Assembly: GCA_947500575.1 (NCBI GenBank)
Contig: CANMSI010000001.1
Location: forward strand, 1,116,001 to 1,180,000
Length of the DNA: 64,000 nucleotides
Direction of reading: 5' to 3'
From: an uncultured Flavobacteriaceae bacterium
Lineage (GTDB): Bacteria > Bacteroidota > Bacteroidia > Flavobacteriales > Flavobacteriaceae
Below are positions 50,957 to 59,387 of this stretch, piece after piece. Each line of letters begins with the position of its first letter. Positions within the stretch are counted from its first letter, which is position 1. A model generated the notes under the pieces. That model was not told the origin of the DNA and did no database searches. It was given only the letters and a program-made list of their open reading frames with translations. The position numbers were made by a program, and so were the translations under genes.

Positions 50957-52135
50957 ATGAAACCTGATTTATTTGAAGCACCCGATTACTATAATGTTGA
51001 TGATTTACTATCAGAAGAACATAAATTGGTACGCGATGCAGCAAGACAATGGGTAAAGAGAGACATCTCCCCAATAATAGAAGAATATGCTCAAAAGGCA
51101 GAATTTCCTAAACAAATTATATCGGGCTTAGCAGATATTGGTGCGTTTGGCCCCTACATTCCTGCTGAGTATGGAGGAGCCGGATTAGATCAAATTAGTT
51201 ATGGGCTTATTATGCAAGAAATTGAGCGTGGGGATAGTGGTGTTCGGTCTACGGCTTCGGTACAATCTTCTTTAGTAATGTATCCTATTTATACGTATGG
51301 AAACGAAGCGCAACGAAAAAAATACTTGCCCAAGTTGGCTACTGGAGAATTTATGGGTTGCTTTGGTCTTACAGAACCCGATCATGGTTCCAATCCAGGG
51401 GGCATGACTACCAATTTTAAAGACAAAGGAGATCATTACTTGCTAAATGGTGCCAAACTTTGGATTTCCAATTCTCCTTTTGCAGATATTGCTGTCGTAT
51501 GGGCAAAAAATGAAGAAGGGCGTATTCATGGTCTTATCGTTGAACGTGGCATGGAAGGATTTACAACTCCGGAAACCCATGGCAAATGGTCACTACGAGC
51601 GTCGGCTACTGGAGAACTCATTTTTGATAATGTAAAAGTGCCTAAAGAGAATCTATTAACGGGCAAAACTGGACTAGGCGCTCCTTTAGGGTGTTTAGAT
51701 TCTGCTCGTTATGGTATTGCTTGGGGTGCTATTGGAGCAGCTATGGACTGCTATGATACTGCTTTGCGATATGCCAAAGAACGTATTCAGTTTGGCAAAC
51801 CAATTGCTGCTACCCAATTACAGCAAAAGAAATTAGCCGAAATGATCACAGAAATTACCAAGGCACAACTGTTAGCGCTCCGTTTAGGACAATTAAAAAA
51901 TGAAGGTAAAGCAACAACTGCTCAAATATCCATGGCAAAACGGAACAATGTAGATATGGCAATTAAAATTGCTAGAGAAGCGCGCCAAGTTCTAGGTGGT
52001 ATGGGCATTACAGGAGAGTATAGCATTATGCGTCATATGATGAATCTGGAAAGTGTAATTACCTATGAAGGCACCCATGACATTCACCTTTTAATTACTG
52101 GAATGGATATTACGGGACATAGTGCCTTTAAATAA
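50957..52135 (+). CDS. Glutaryl-CoA dehydrogenase-like acyl-CoA dehydrogenase
   Basis: The 392-residue flavoenzyme has FAD and substrate features of GcdH: GCFGLTEPDHGSNPGGM (about residues 137-151), WISNSPFADIAVVWAK, RYGIAWGAIGAAMDCYDTA, QVLGGMGITGEYSIMRHMMNLESV and the catalytic Glu in YEGTHDIH. GcdH-type enzymes dehydrogenate and decarboxylate glutaryl-CoA to crotonyl-CoA. It is monocistronic between terminators. It belongs to lysine/aromatic catabolism, not clearly to the cluster at the left. Confidence 0.9.
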   Translation: MKPDLFEAPDYYNVDDLLSEEHKLVRDAARQWVKRDISPIIEEYAQKAEFPKQIISGLADIGAFGPYIPAEYGGAGLDQISYGLIMQEIERGDSGVRSTASVQSSLVMYPIYTYGNEAQRKKYLPKLATGEFMGCFGLTEPDHGSNPGGMTTNFKDKGDHYLLNGAKLWISNSPFADIAVVWAKNEEGRIHGLIVERGMEGFTTPETHGKWSLRASATGELIFDNVKVPKENLLTGKTGLGAPLGCLDSARYGIAWGAIGAAMDCYDTALRYAKERIQFGKPIAATQLQQKKLAEMITEITKAQLLALRLGQLKNEGKATTAQISMAKRNNVDMAIKIAREARQVLGGMGITGEYSIMRHMMNLESVITYEGTHDIHLLITGMDITGHSAFK

Positions 52136-52183
52136 TTTATACACCCTAATAGGAATACAACATAATCTCTCTTTATTAAAACG

Positions 52184-52214
52184 AAAAACGCTCTATCTTA
52201 AGTAGAGCGTTTTT
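52184..52214. terminator. Bidirectional terminator between GcdH-like and dnaE2-like genes
   Basis: A 12-bp stem AAAAACGCTCTA / TAGAGCGTTTTT with a 7-base loop and T tracts on both strands. Confidence 0.82.
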
Positions 52215-52216
52215 AT

Positions 52217-55200
52217 TTAGGTCTGTTTATTTAGTTCTTTTCGTCCTAGTATTTTAGCACTCGTTTTTATATCTGCATAGCGCGGATCTTGTATGTAATC
52301 TTGCTTTTGCATTTTTATAACTTCAATGCTTAAAAAACCAAATTCACTCACTACTTTTCCATAAAAACGATACACACCTTTTCCTCTAAAATAGTATTTG
52401 GCAGCTACCGGAGGAAACAATACCGTATCAAATACTTCTCCGTGCTGGTCTACTAAGGTGGCAAAATGCATTTGTTTCCCAGTGTGCGTACTTGTGTTTT
52501 TAACGGTAATTAAATAACCATAAATATCAATATGCTTATTTAAATAATCCTTCAAATTTTTACTCCCATTCTTATTTTTTGGTGGCGTTACCAAAAGTTC
52601 AAAAGGATTACATAAAGAAAATCCTAGCAATTCTAATTCAGCAAACGCAGTCTCTAGGTGGGTAGAATGTAAGGTAGGAATCTTAAAATTACCATGTGAA
52701 GGGGGAAATAATTTTGGGTGATCTATTTGTTTCCCTTTTGACAAAAACAAATGTGCCTGCCATAGCAACTCGTGCTTATTGATCTGCGTAAAACGAAAAG
52801 CATTTATTCGAATAAGAATACTGAGCTGTTCTATGGAAATAAACACCCGATCTAAAAAATCGTCCAACGAAAGAAACAGACCATTCGTTTCTCGTTCTTT
52901 TAAGATTCTTTCCATGACGCGCTGTTCCAATTCTTTTAAATACATCCATCCTAGGTAAATAGTTGTTCCACTGATATAATTAATAATTAGACTACGATTA
53001 ACGCATGGGGGACAAATTGTAGCTCCCAACATTTTTGCATCGTGTATATAAAATTCAGAACGATAGAACCCCCCTCCATTGTTCAATACTGCCACCATAT
53101 ATTCTAATGGAAAATAGGCTCTCAAAAAAAGGGTTTGATAACTTTCTACTGCATAGGAAGCCGAGTGCCCTTTAGCAAAGGCATAGCCTGCAAAACTTGC
53201 CACCTGATTCCAAATTTCAAAAATTAACTTTTCGTCATAATCCTTTTTGCGACAGTTATTGATGAATTTATCTTTTACTTTTTGAAACTCTTCTCTAGAT
53301 CGAAATTTACCACTCATACCACGACGCAACACATCGGCCTCTCCTAAAGTTAAATCGGCAAAGTAATGTGCTACTTTAATAACATCTTCTTGATACACCA
53401 TCACCCCATACGTATCTGGCATAATATTGAGCATTACCGGATGTGCTTTCACTCTAGCTCTTTCAGGATCTCGATGTCGTAAAATATATTCACGCATCAT
53501 TCCACTCTTAGCCACTCCAGGACGAATAATAGAACTGGCTGCCACTAATCCTAAATACGTATCTACTTCTAATTTTTTGAGTAACATTCGCATAGCGGGC
53601 GATTCTACATAGAAGCATCCCATGCATTGCGCTGTTTTAATAAGGTCATTGATAACTGGGTCCTTTTTAAAAGCATTGATATTGTGAATATCTAAGCTAA
53701 CCGCTTCTTCTGGTTTGTTATACCCAATAATCTGTAAAGCTTCTTTAATCTTAGCTAAGCCCCGTTGCCCTAAAATATCAAACTTATACAAACCCACATC
53801 TTCGGCAATTACCATATCAAATTGTGTGGTTGCAAAACCTTTTGGAGGCAAATGTGTAGCCGAAAAATATTGCAAAGGTTTTTCACTAATCAAAATACCT
53901 CCAGCATGAATGCTTAAATAGTTAGGCATTCCACAAAGCAAGCCCGTATATTTAATGACCAAAGTTGCCATCTCATCTAATCTTGACAGTTGATATCTTC
54001 CTGCACATAAAAAATCAATCTCCTCCTTGGGAAGACCAAATACCTTTCCCAATTCTCTAATAACTCCTTTTTCTTTAAACGTAACATAGGTGCCCAGTAA
54101 GGCTACATGATCAAAACGATCAAAGATATACTGCGTCATTGCTCCCCTATCTTTCCAAGAAAAATCGATATCAAAATCGGGCGGATTGGTTCTATATAGA
54201 TTAATAAAGCGCTCAAAATAAAGATCTAATTCAATAGGATCTACATCTGTAATTCGTAAAAGATATGCCACCACACTATTAGCGCCACTACCTCGACCCA
54301 CATAAAAAAAATCCTGTTTTTGTGCATAGGAAATAATATCCCAATTGATTAAAAAGTATGAAACAAAATCCATTTTTTTGATGAGCTCTAGTTCTTTATG
54401 CAAGCGATCATAGATGGTCTTATCAGCATTTGGGTATCGATAGGGCAATCCTTTCTGACACAGCTCTATCAGCAGTGCTTCGTCTGCTTCTTTACTCTCG
54501 GTATAGGTTTTCAAATTTTGAGGAGATCGTCCTTCTGAGAAATCAAAAGAAATCTCACAAGAACACATCAACTGCTCTGTATTTTCTAAAATAAAAGGAA
54601 ACTCAGAAAAGGCCGCAGCCAAATTTGCTATGGGAAACATTTTATCTTCCTCAGAAGCCTCCTCTGTTTTAGGAAGCATACTTAATAATACATTATTGTC
54701 AATAGCCCTTAACAAACGATGTGCATTAAAATCGCGCTTATTCCTAAAACTTACCGCCTGTAAAACCACCAGCTTATCTTTATATTTTATGAGACGCGAG
54801 AAAGGAAGTCGTCTTAAGTCTTTAATAGAAATACCTATAAATTCATGCGCCTTAAAAATCGTTTGTTCATTGAGTAATACCTGTTCAAAAGGATAAATAA
54901 TGTAGGTTTCTTTTAAGCTAGGAGCTAAAAGGGGAAAGTCCTTTTTTAAATGTAAGTGTTCCGACAAGAAAGTGTTTAATTCCTGATAGCCTGTATTGTT
55001 TTTTGCAATCCCTACATAGCAGGGATTGCTTCCATTTCTAAAATCGATTCCTAGAATGGGTTGTATTCCAAACTGATTTGCTTTACGCACAAAATTGAGG
55101 CAAGCCGATGTATTATTAATATCTGTTAAAGCCAAGCGTGTTACATGCATCTCTTTTGCCAATTCCAAGAGCGCTATCTCTGAAAAGGTACCGTACCGAA

Positions 55201-55231
55201 GGCTGTAGTATGTATGACAATTTAAATACAA
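52217..55231 (-). CDS. DnaE-type error-prone polymerase (DnaE2-like)
   Basis: The 1004-residue protein begins with a PHP-like domain (YLNCHTYYSLRYGTFSE) and has the polymerase palm, with PDFDIDFSW near residue 350, in place of the PDIDIDFDD of replicative DnaE. There is no exonuclease domain and it is much shorter than the 1461-residue copy at 43475. It appears to be a second, specialised C-family polymerase that works with the Y-family enzyme upstream, as in SOS mutagenesis cassettes. It starts 61 bp after the dinB stop. Terminated at 52184. Confidence 0.9.
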   Translation of the reverse strand: MYLNCHTYYSLRYGTFSEIALLELAKEMHVTRLALTDINNTSACLNFVRKANQFGIQPILGIDFRNGSNPCYVGIAKNNTGYQELNTFLSEHLHLKKDFPLLAPSLKETYIIYPFEQVLLNEQTIFKAHEFIGISIKDLRRLPFSRLIKYKDKLVVLQAVSFRNKRDFNAHRLLRAIDNNVLLSMLPKTEEASEEDKMFPIANLAAAFSEFPFILENTEQLMCSCEISFDFSEGRSPQNLKTYTESKEADEALLIELCQKGLPYRYPNADKTIYDRLHKELELIKKMDFVSYFLINWDIISYAQKQDFFYVGRGSGANSVVAYLLRITDVDPIELDLYFERFINLYRTNPPDFDIDFSWKDRGAMTQYIFDRFDHVALLGTYVTFKEKGVIRELGKVFGLPKEEIDFLCAGRYQLSRLDEMATLVIKYTGLLCGMPNYLSIHAGGILISEKPLQYFSATHLPPKGFATTQFDMVIAEDVGLYKFDILGQRGLAKIKEALQIIGYNKPEEAVSLDIHNINAFKKDPVINDLIKTAQCMGCFYVESPAMRMLLKKLEVDTYLGLVAASSIIRPGVAKSGMMREYILRHRDPERARVKAHPVMLNIMPDTYGVMVYQEDVIKVAHYFADLTLGEADVLRRGMSGKFRSREEFQKVKDKFINNCRKKDYDEKLIFEIWNQVASFAGYAFAKGHSASYAVESYQTLFLRAYFPLEYMVAVLNNGGGFYRSEFYIHDAKMLGATICPPCVNRSLIINYISGTTIYLGWMYLKELEQRVMERILKERETNGLFLSLDDFLDRVFISIEQLSILIRINAFRFTQINKHELLWQAHLFLSKGKQIDHPKLFPPSHGNFKIPTLHSTHLETAFAELELLGFSLCNPFELLVTPPKNKNGSKNLKDYLNKHIDIYGYLITVKNTSTHTGKQMHFATLVDQHGEVFDTVLFPPVAAKYYFRGKGVYRFYGKVVSEFGFLSIEVIKMQKQDYIQDPRYADIKTSAKILGRKELNKQT

Positions 55232-55292
55232 ATTCTATTTTATAAAAAGTTCCAAAAAGCAAATTTGGTTCAAAGGGTTGGAGCTTAAGCTG

Positions 55293-56507
55293 TTATTGTT
55301 TTCGATGTGCTAAAACTACCGGGGGTTGCCCATTGAAAGGATTGTGCATTCTTCCAATTGTTTTTGCCCCCATTGCCGAGGCTCTGATAACACTTCGGTC
55401 TCCATATTGATTTCTAATTCGATCCAAAGCAGCATAGAGATTTAAGCTTTCTTCGGTGTCTTCAAAAAGATTAATTTGATAGTTACCTGATACTAGATAA
55501 CTAAAACGAATGCCTATTAAACGTACCAACAATCTTCTATTATATAAGGCTTTAAACAAGTCTAGTATTTTAGGCACCAAAATATGGTCTGCACTGGTAT
55601 AGGGAATTCGCAACTGTTTGGAATAAGTATTAAAATCGGAATACCTAATTTTTACAGCAATACAGGCAGTTAGTTTTTCGCCTCGTCTTAATTGGTACGC
55701 TAAATTTTCGGTCATAGCAATGAGAATGCCTCGCAGTTTTACTACATCTATGGTATCTCTATCAAAAGTACGTTCTGTAGAAATGGATTTACGTTCCGAA
55801 AAAGGTATTACAGGAGTATGGTCTATACCGTTAGCACGCTTCCAGATAACAGCACCATTAGCACCTAATACTCGTTGCATTAAATCTATGGGCATTTCTT
55901 GTACCGTCTTCACTTTTCGCAATCCCAAATTGCGAAGGGTTTGGTAGGTCTTATCTCCTACCATAGGAATCTTTTTAAGAGAGAGGGGTGCTAAAAAAGG
56001 TTTTTCATAACCCTCATCTATTTTCATTTGGCTGTTAGGTTTGGCCTCATTCGTAGCCACTTTAGACACTACTTTATTCACAGACAATCCAAAAGAAATA
56101 GGAAGTCCAGTTTCTTTCATAATAGTGGTGCGTAACTCTGAAGCGTATTGGTAACAACCAAAAAAACGATCCATGCCCGAAAGATCTGCATAGAATTCAT
56201 CAATACTCGATTTTTCAAACAGCGGTACTTTTTCTTTGATAATATCAGTTACCAAATCAGAGTGCTTACTATAGGTCCCTGCATTGCCTCGTATCACTAC
56301 TGCTTCGGGGCAAAGTTCCTTGGCCATTTTCATAGGCATTCCAGAATGCACTCCAAAACTTCGAGTCTCATAACTACAAGCAGCTACTACACCTCTATCA
56401 CTAGTACCCCCAACTAATAAAGGCCTGTTTTGTAAAGCTCTGTCTATAAGGCGTTCTACAGAGACATAAAAAGTATCTAAATCTAGATGTAAAATGGTTT
56501 TATTCAT
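55293..56507 (-). CDS. Y-family DNA polymerase (DinB/Pol IV-like)
   Basis: The 404-residue protein has the Y-family palm: HLDLDTFYVSVE (Asp9) and SSIDEFYADLS (Asp103, Glu104), a thumb and little-finger region, and a clamp-binding QxxLF motif (QINLF, near residue 348). It performs translesion synthesis. It heads an operon with the DnaE2-like gene, the mutasome pairing. A tandem palindrome TATGGA-N5-TCCATA lies just upstream at 56532-56567, a likely damage-responsive operator. Confidence 0.92.
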   Translation of the reverse strand: MNKTILHLDLDTFYVSVERLIDRALQNRPLLVGGTSDRGVVAACSYETRSFGVHSGMPMKMAKELCPEAVVIRGNAGTYSKHSDLVTDIIKEKVPLFEKSSIDEFYADLSGMDRFFGCYQYASELRTTIMKETGLPISFGLSVNKVVSKVATNEAKPNSQMKIDEGYEKPFLAPLSLKKIPMVGDKTYQTLRNLGLRKVKTVQEMPIDLMQRVLGANGAVIWKRANGIDHTPVIPFSERKSISTERTFDRDTIDVVKLRGILIAMTENLAYQLRRGEKLTACIAVKIRYSDFNTYSKQLRIPYTSADHILVPKILDLFKALYNRRLLVRLIGIRFSYLVSGNYQINLFEDTEESLNLYAALDRIRNQYGDRSVIRASAMGAKTIGRMHNPFNGQPPVVLAHRKQ

Positions 56508-56531
56508 TTGAACTATTAGCGTGCAGCAATA

Positions 56532-56567
56532 TATGGATTATTTCCATATAATTGGAATATTTCCATA
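56532..56567. promoter_or_regulatory. Tandem palindromic operator of the dinB-dnaE2 operon
   Basis: TATGGA-N5-TCCATA (56532-56548) and TTGGA-N5-TCCATA (56552-56567) lie 19 bp centre to centre, 25 bp upstream of the start. A TATATTGC -7-like element on the minus strand overlaps the first. It is unlike the cluster's TAGTTAA site. Confidence 0.62.
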
Positions 56568-56640
56568 TAAGAATATTCTGAATAAAATTGCTAGGCGCTA
56601 AATTGGGTAAGGAACAGTACTCAAATGAAATTTATTAAAT

Positions 56641-56682
56641 GAGGTCCTAAAAAAGATATAGAATAAATTTTTCTAGGACCTC
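56641..56682. terminator. Possible terminator near the SnoaL-like gene
   Basis: GAGGTCCTA / TAGGACCTC inverted repeat with a long AT-rich loop, 10 bp past the SnoaL stop. The T run is short on the relevant strand. Confidence 0.4.
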
Positions 56683-56691
56683 AAAAGAAAA

Positions 56692-57063
56692 TTAGGCATG
56701 GTAATAGCGTTCGTTGATAATCTTTCCATCTTTCCATTGGGTACGCACTACTTGCTCAAATCTATTTTCTACACCATCATTGGTTTTAAATTCCATAATA
56801 GCTTCGTAAAAAGTAGTATCTCCTTTTACGGCTGGACCACTAATTACTTCATATCTATGAAATGCTACTACCGTACTCAGTAATTTTTCTTCTTCAGCCA
56901 GAGAAAGTGCTTTTCCAATTTTAGGCGGATTGTTTCCTTCAAAAAGTTGCACATCATCTGCTAAATACTCTGTCATTGCTTCAATGAATTTACCTTCTGC
57001 TAAAAGTGCAGTTACTTCATTTGCTTTTGCTAATAATTCGGTTTCTTGACTTGTTAAGCTCAT
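56692..57063 (-). CDS. SnoaL-like (NTF2-fold) protein
   Basis: The 123-residue protein is a single NTF2-like cone: ANEVTALLAEGKFIEAMTEYLADDVQLFEGNNPPKIGKA, later FHRYEVISGPAVKGDTTFYEAIMEFKTNDG and RTQWKDGKIINERYYHA. SnoaL-like domains bind small hydrophobic or polyketide ligands. Function unknown. Confidence 0.85.
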   Translation of the reverse strand: MSLTSQETELLAKANEVTALLAEGKFIEAMTEYLADDVQLFEGNNPPKIGKALSLAEEEKLLSTVVAFHRYEVISGPAVKGDTTFYEAIMEFKTNDGVENRFEQVVRTQWKDGKIINERYYHA

Positions 57064-57402
57064 AATTTCTTGTTTTAAAGTTTGTAAATTGTTCCCTACA
57101 AAAGTATGGCTAGCACCAGCTGTAATTGCATTATAATCTTCCTTGATTGTTACATATACTTCCCCTTTTAAAAGCTATAACATGGCTTTTGCTTTACATC
57201 TCCAAACTACAGGCTGATTTCCATTTTCGTTCCCTATATTCTTATGAAGAGTTATAAAATTTTAGTCTAAAAGTGTGATTTTTTAGATAATAGCAACACT
57301 CATACAATGAGATCGTATTTAGCGATGGGTCTTTCCACCTAGCATCATCTTAACATAAAAAAAATGAATCGTTATACCAGCTATCAACTAAAACTAGATA
57401 TC
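57064..57402. other. 339-bp intergenic region
   Basis: Lies between two divergent genes. AT-rich, with no convincing promoter, repeat or ORF beyond the 5' end of the small lipoprotein. Confidence 0.5.
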
Positions 57403-57585
57403 ATGAAAAAAGCGTTGTTACTTATCTCTTTAACAATCTTATGCATGGGTTGTAATATGAACCCTAACAAAGAAGACAGAATTCAGAAACTTGAAACTGA
57501 AATGCAAAGAACAATAGATAGGGTCAAGGAACTTGAAAATAGAGTCCATACCCTTGAAGCTATAAACGAGCAACTCGAAAAATAG
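57403..57585 (+). CDS. Small coiled-coil lipoprotein
   Basis: The start at 57403 is chosen for the lipoprotein signal (LLLISLTILCMGC); an ATG at 57364 is upstream. The 60-residue product is then mostly heptad coiled coil (IQKLETEMQRTIDRVKELENRVHTLEAINEQLEK), much like the Lpp/trimer-forming lipoproteins. Function unknown. Confidence 0.75.
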   Translation: MKKALLLISLTILCMGCNMNPNKEDRIQKLETEMQRTIDRVKELENRVHTLEAINEQLEK

Positions 57586-57638
57586 GGTTAGGGAATAGTG
57601 CTTTACAACTAATTTTCAAGTTTCCTGTAGCCTAAATT

Positions 57639-59282
57639 TCAATTAGAAATGTCTTTAATTTTCGCTATGCTTGGAATTGAATTATTTTTCAGAATTTGGA
57701 TATAATCATCAATGAATAAAAATAAGTCTTGAAACGTGTGAGGATTCGGCATTTCGTGTCCGTTGATAAAGAATGCTGGAGTTTGATATATTCCCATTTG
57801 GGATGACCAACCAATAGTCCTCCTAATGAGGGTATTAATCATATTGGGGTTCTCATTTCTATGACCATATTTTTCTTTCCACAGTGCTAAATCTTGAGTT
57901 TTATACCAATCCGTTATAATGGATTTCATCAGTTGATTGTCATCAATTGATTGCTCATTCCATACTAGTTGTTCATAGGCACTGAGAATTTGAAATAAGG
58001 CTTTGTATTTTTCATCATCTTGATGCGTAGTTTTAATAGAAAAGCGAACTCGTACTCCAATATCTTTAGGATGCTTTTCTAAAATCGCATCTAATTCAAA
58101 ATGTGCTTTAGCACAATATTCGCAATAAGGATTGCTCACAACCATTATCTGTAGTACCCCTTTGGGATTGCCATAAAATATCTCTTTTTCCCAAATCGAA
58201 TCATCAATTCGCTTATGCAAAGGCAACAATGCATTGAACCAAGCAGGATCTTGTCTCCATTTTCTAATCCGAATTCTTTGATAAAAACTAGTTTGTTCCT
58301 TCAGCTTAAATGGTTTTACAAGAATCCAAAAACTAGCAAACGAAAGACTTATAGCAAATAAAAGAAATGATTCAAACGTCAGGGAAATCGAATTTATAGA
58401 AAATAAACCTCCTTTAGGAAAGCTCCATATTAGATTGATTGCTTGGACCCAAATTACAAGAATAACAACCAAACACAGTCTACACCAGGATTTTAATCGC
58501 CATTGATATAGCAAAGAGATCGGCGTAAATACCAATGCCAATGCTTGGATCACAGCTAAAAAAGTAAGATTGTGAACAACATCTAACGAGGTAAAAATGG
58601 ATACATAAATTAATTGGCTCCCAAAAAAAATGGCGCCAATATCACCCAATCCAATATCTCCCATGATTCTTCCCAGTCTTGAGTTCAATACCTTATTGCA
58701 CCCTGACTCTTCAATTTTACAGAAAAGCTCTCCCACATTCGTTTTCAATCCCATAGAATGGGCTATGATTATGCTTGAAATTCCAAGACCTATTATGGAC
58801 AAGATGAAATGAATGAATGTGGCAAGTTCAAATCTTACAACTTGGTATGTGAGCAATAGCAATAAGGATACTATAATTAAACTCCAACTAACTGTTTTCT
58901 GAAATCGTTCTTTTTTATAGACTTCATTATGTTCTTTATGCGTTATTTTACTTTTCTCTCCAAGCAACAAAACAATACCTGTCCATTTTGCTAAAAACGC
59001 TTCCTGCTGCTCAGCCTTATGAGCTTTGGTGATAAGCTGAAAGTCGGTAAGACCATTCTCAGAAACAATATGTGCTATAAAAGGCAAACGCAAATCTACC
59101 CATTTCTCTTTGTCTTCAATGCGCATAGCATGATTCTCAATTTTAAATTCATCCAAAATATCCGTAATGGAAATTAGGCTTGGATAATCTGGGTGCGCCT
59201 CTAGACGCTCTCTTAGATAATTAAGACTAACGCTGAAACCAGATAGTCTAAGGAAGTTATAAGCAATTCTGTAAAGTTCCAT
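57639..59282 (-). CDS. C39-like / VKOR / DsbA-thioredoxin fusion membrane protein
   Basis: The 547-residue protein has three parts: an N-terminal C39-like domain (about 1-105, AYNFLRLSGFSVSLNYLRERLEAHPDYPSL...) that lacks the catalytic Cys; a vitamin K epoxide reductase (VKOR) domain of about five helices with the loop cysteines C188/C195 and CxxC (WCRLC, C267/C270); and a DsbA-like thioredoxin domain (PYCEYC, C387/C390). It makes disulfides in the periplasm and reoxidises itself through quinone. It lies next to a four-Cys, GG-leader peptide and a C39 exporter, so its target is likely that peptide. Fusion of a C39-like domain may dock the leader. Confidence 0.85.
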   Translation of the reverse strand: MELYRIAYNFLRLSGFSVSLNYLRERLEAHPDYPSLISITDILDEFKIENHAMRIEDKEKWVDLRLPFIAHIVSENGLTDFQLITKAHKAEQQEAFLAKWTGIVLLLGEKSKITHKEHNEVYKKERFQKTVSWSLIIVSLLLLLTYQVVRFELATFIHFILSIIGLGISSIIIAHSMGLKTNVGELFCKIEESGCNKVLNSRLGRIMGDIGLGDIGAIFFGSQLIYVSIFTSLDVVHNLTFLAVIQALALVFTPISLLYQWRLKSWCRLCLVVILVIWVQAINLIWSFPKGGLFSINSISLTFESFLLFAISLSFASFWILVKPFKLKEQTSFYQRIRIRKWRQDPAWFNALLPLHKRIDDSIWEKEIFYGNPKGVLQIMVVSNPYCEYCAKAHFELDAILEKHPKDIGVRVRFSIKTTHQDDEKYKALFQILSAYEQLVWNEQSIDDNQLMKSIITDWYKTQDLALWKEKYGHRNENPNMINTLIRRTIGWSSQMGIYQTPAFFINGHEMPNPHTFQDLFLFIDDYIQILKNNSIPSIAKIKDISN

Positions 59283-59387
59283 GATGTTATATATCAGGTG
59301 TTTGGGGCAAAACAGCTAAAAATGAATAATTATAAATGATTAAAAATATACTAAATTTCGTACTTTAAATAAGGAAAATTTTGTTAA

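Noticed and set aside
57120-57240. Possible hairpin or small RNA between SnoaL-like and lipoprotein genes
   Set aside because: Only short, weak AT-rich inverted repeats are present; no U-tract or conserved signal.
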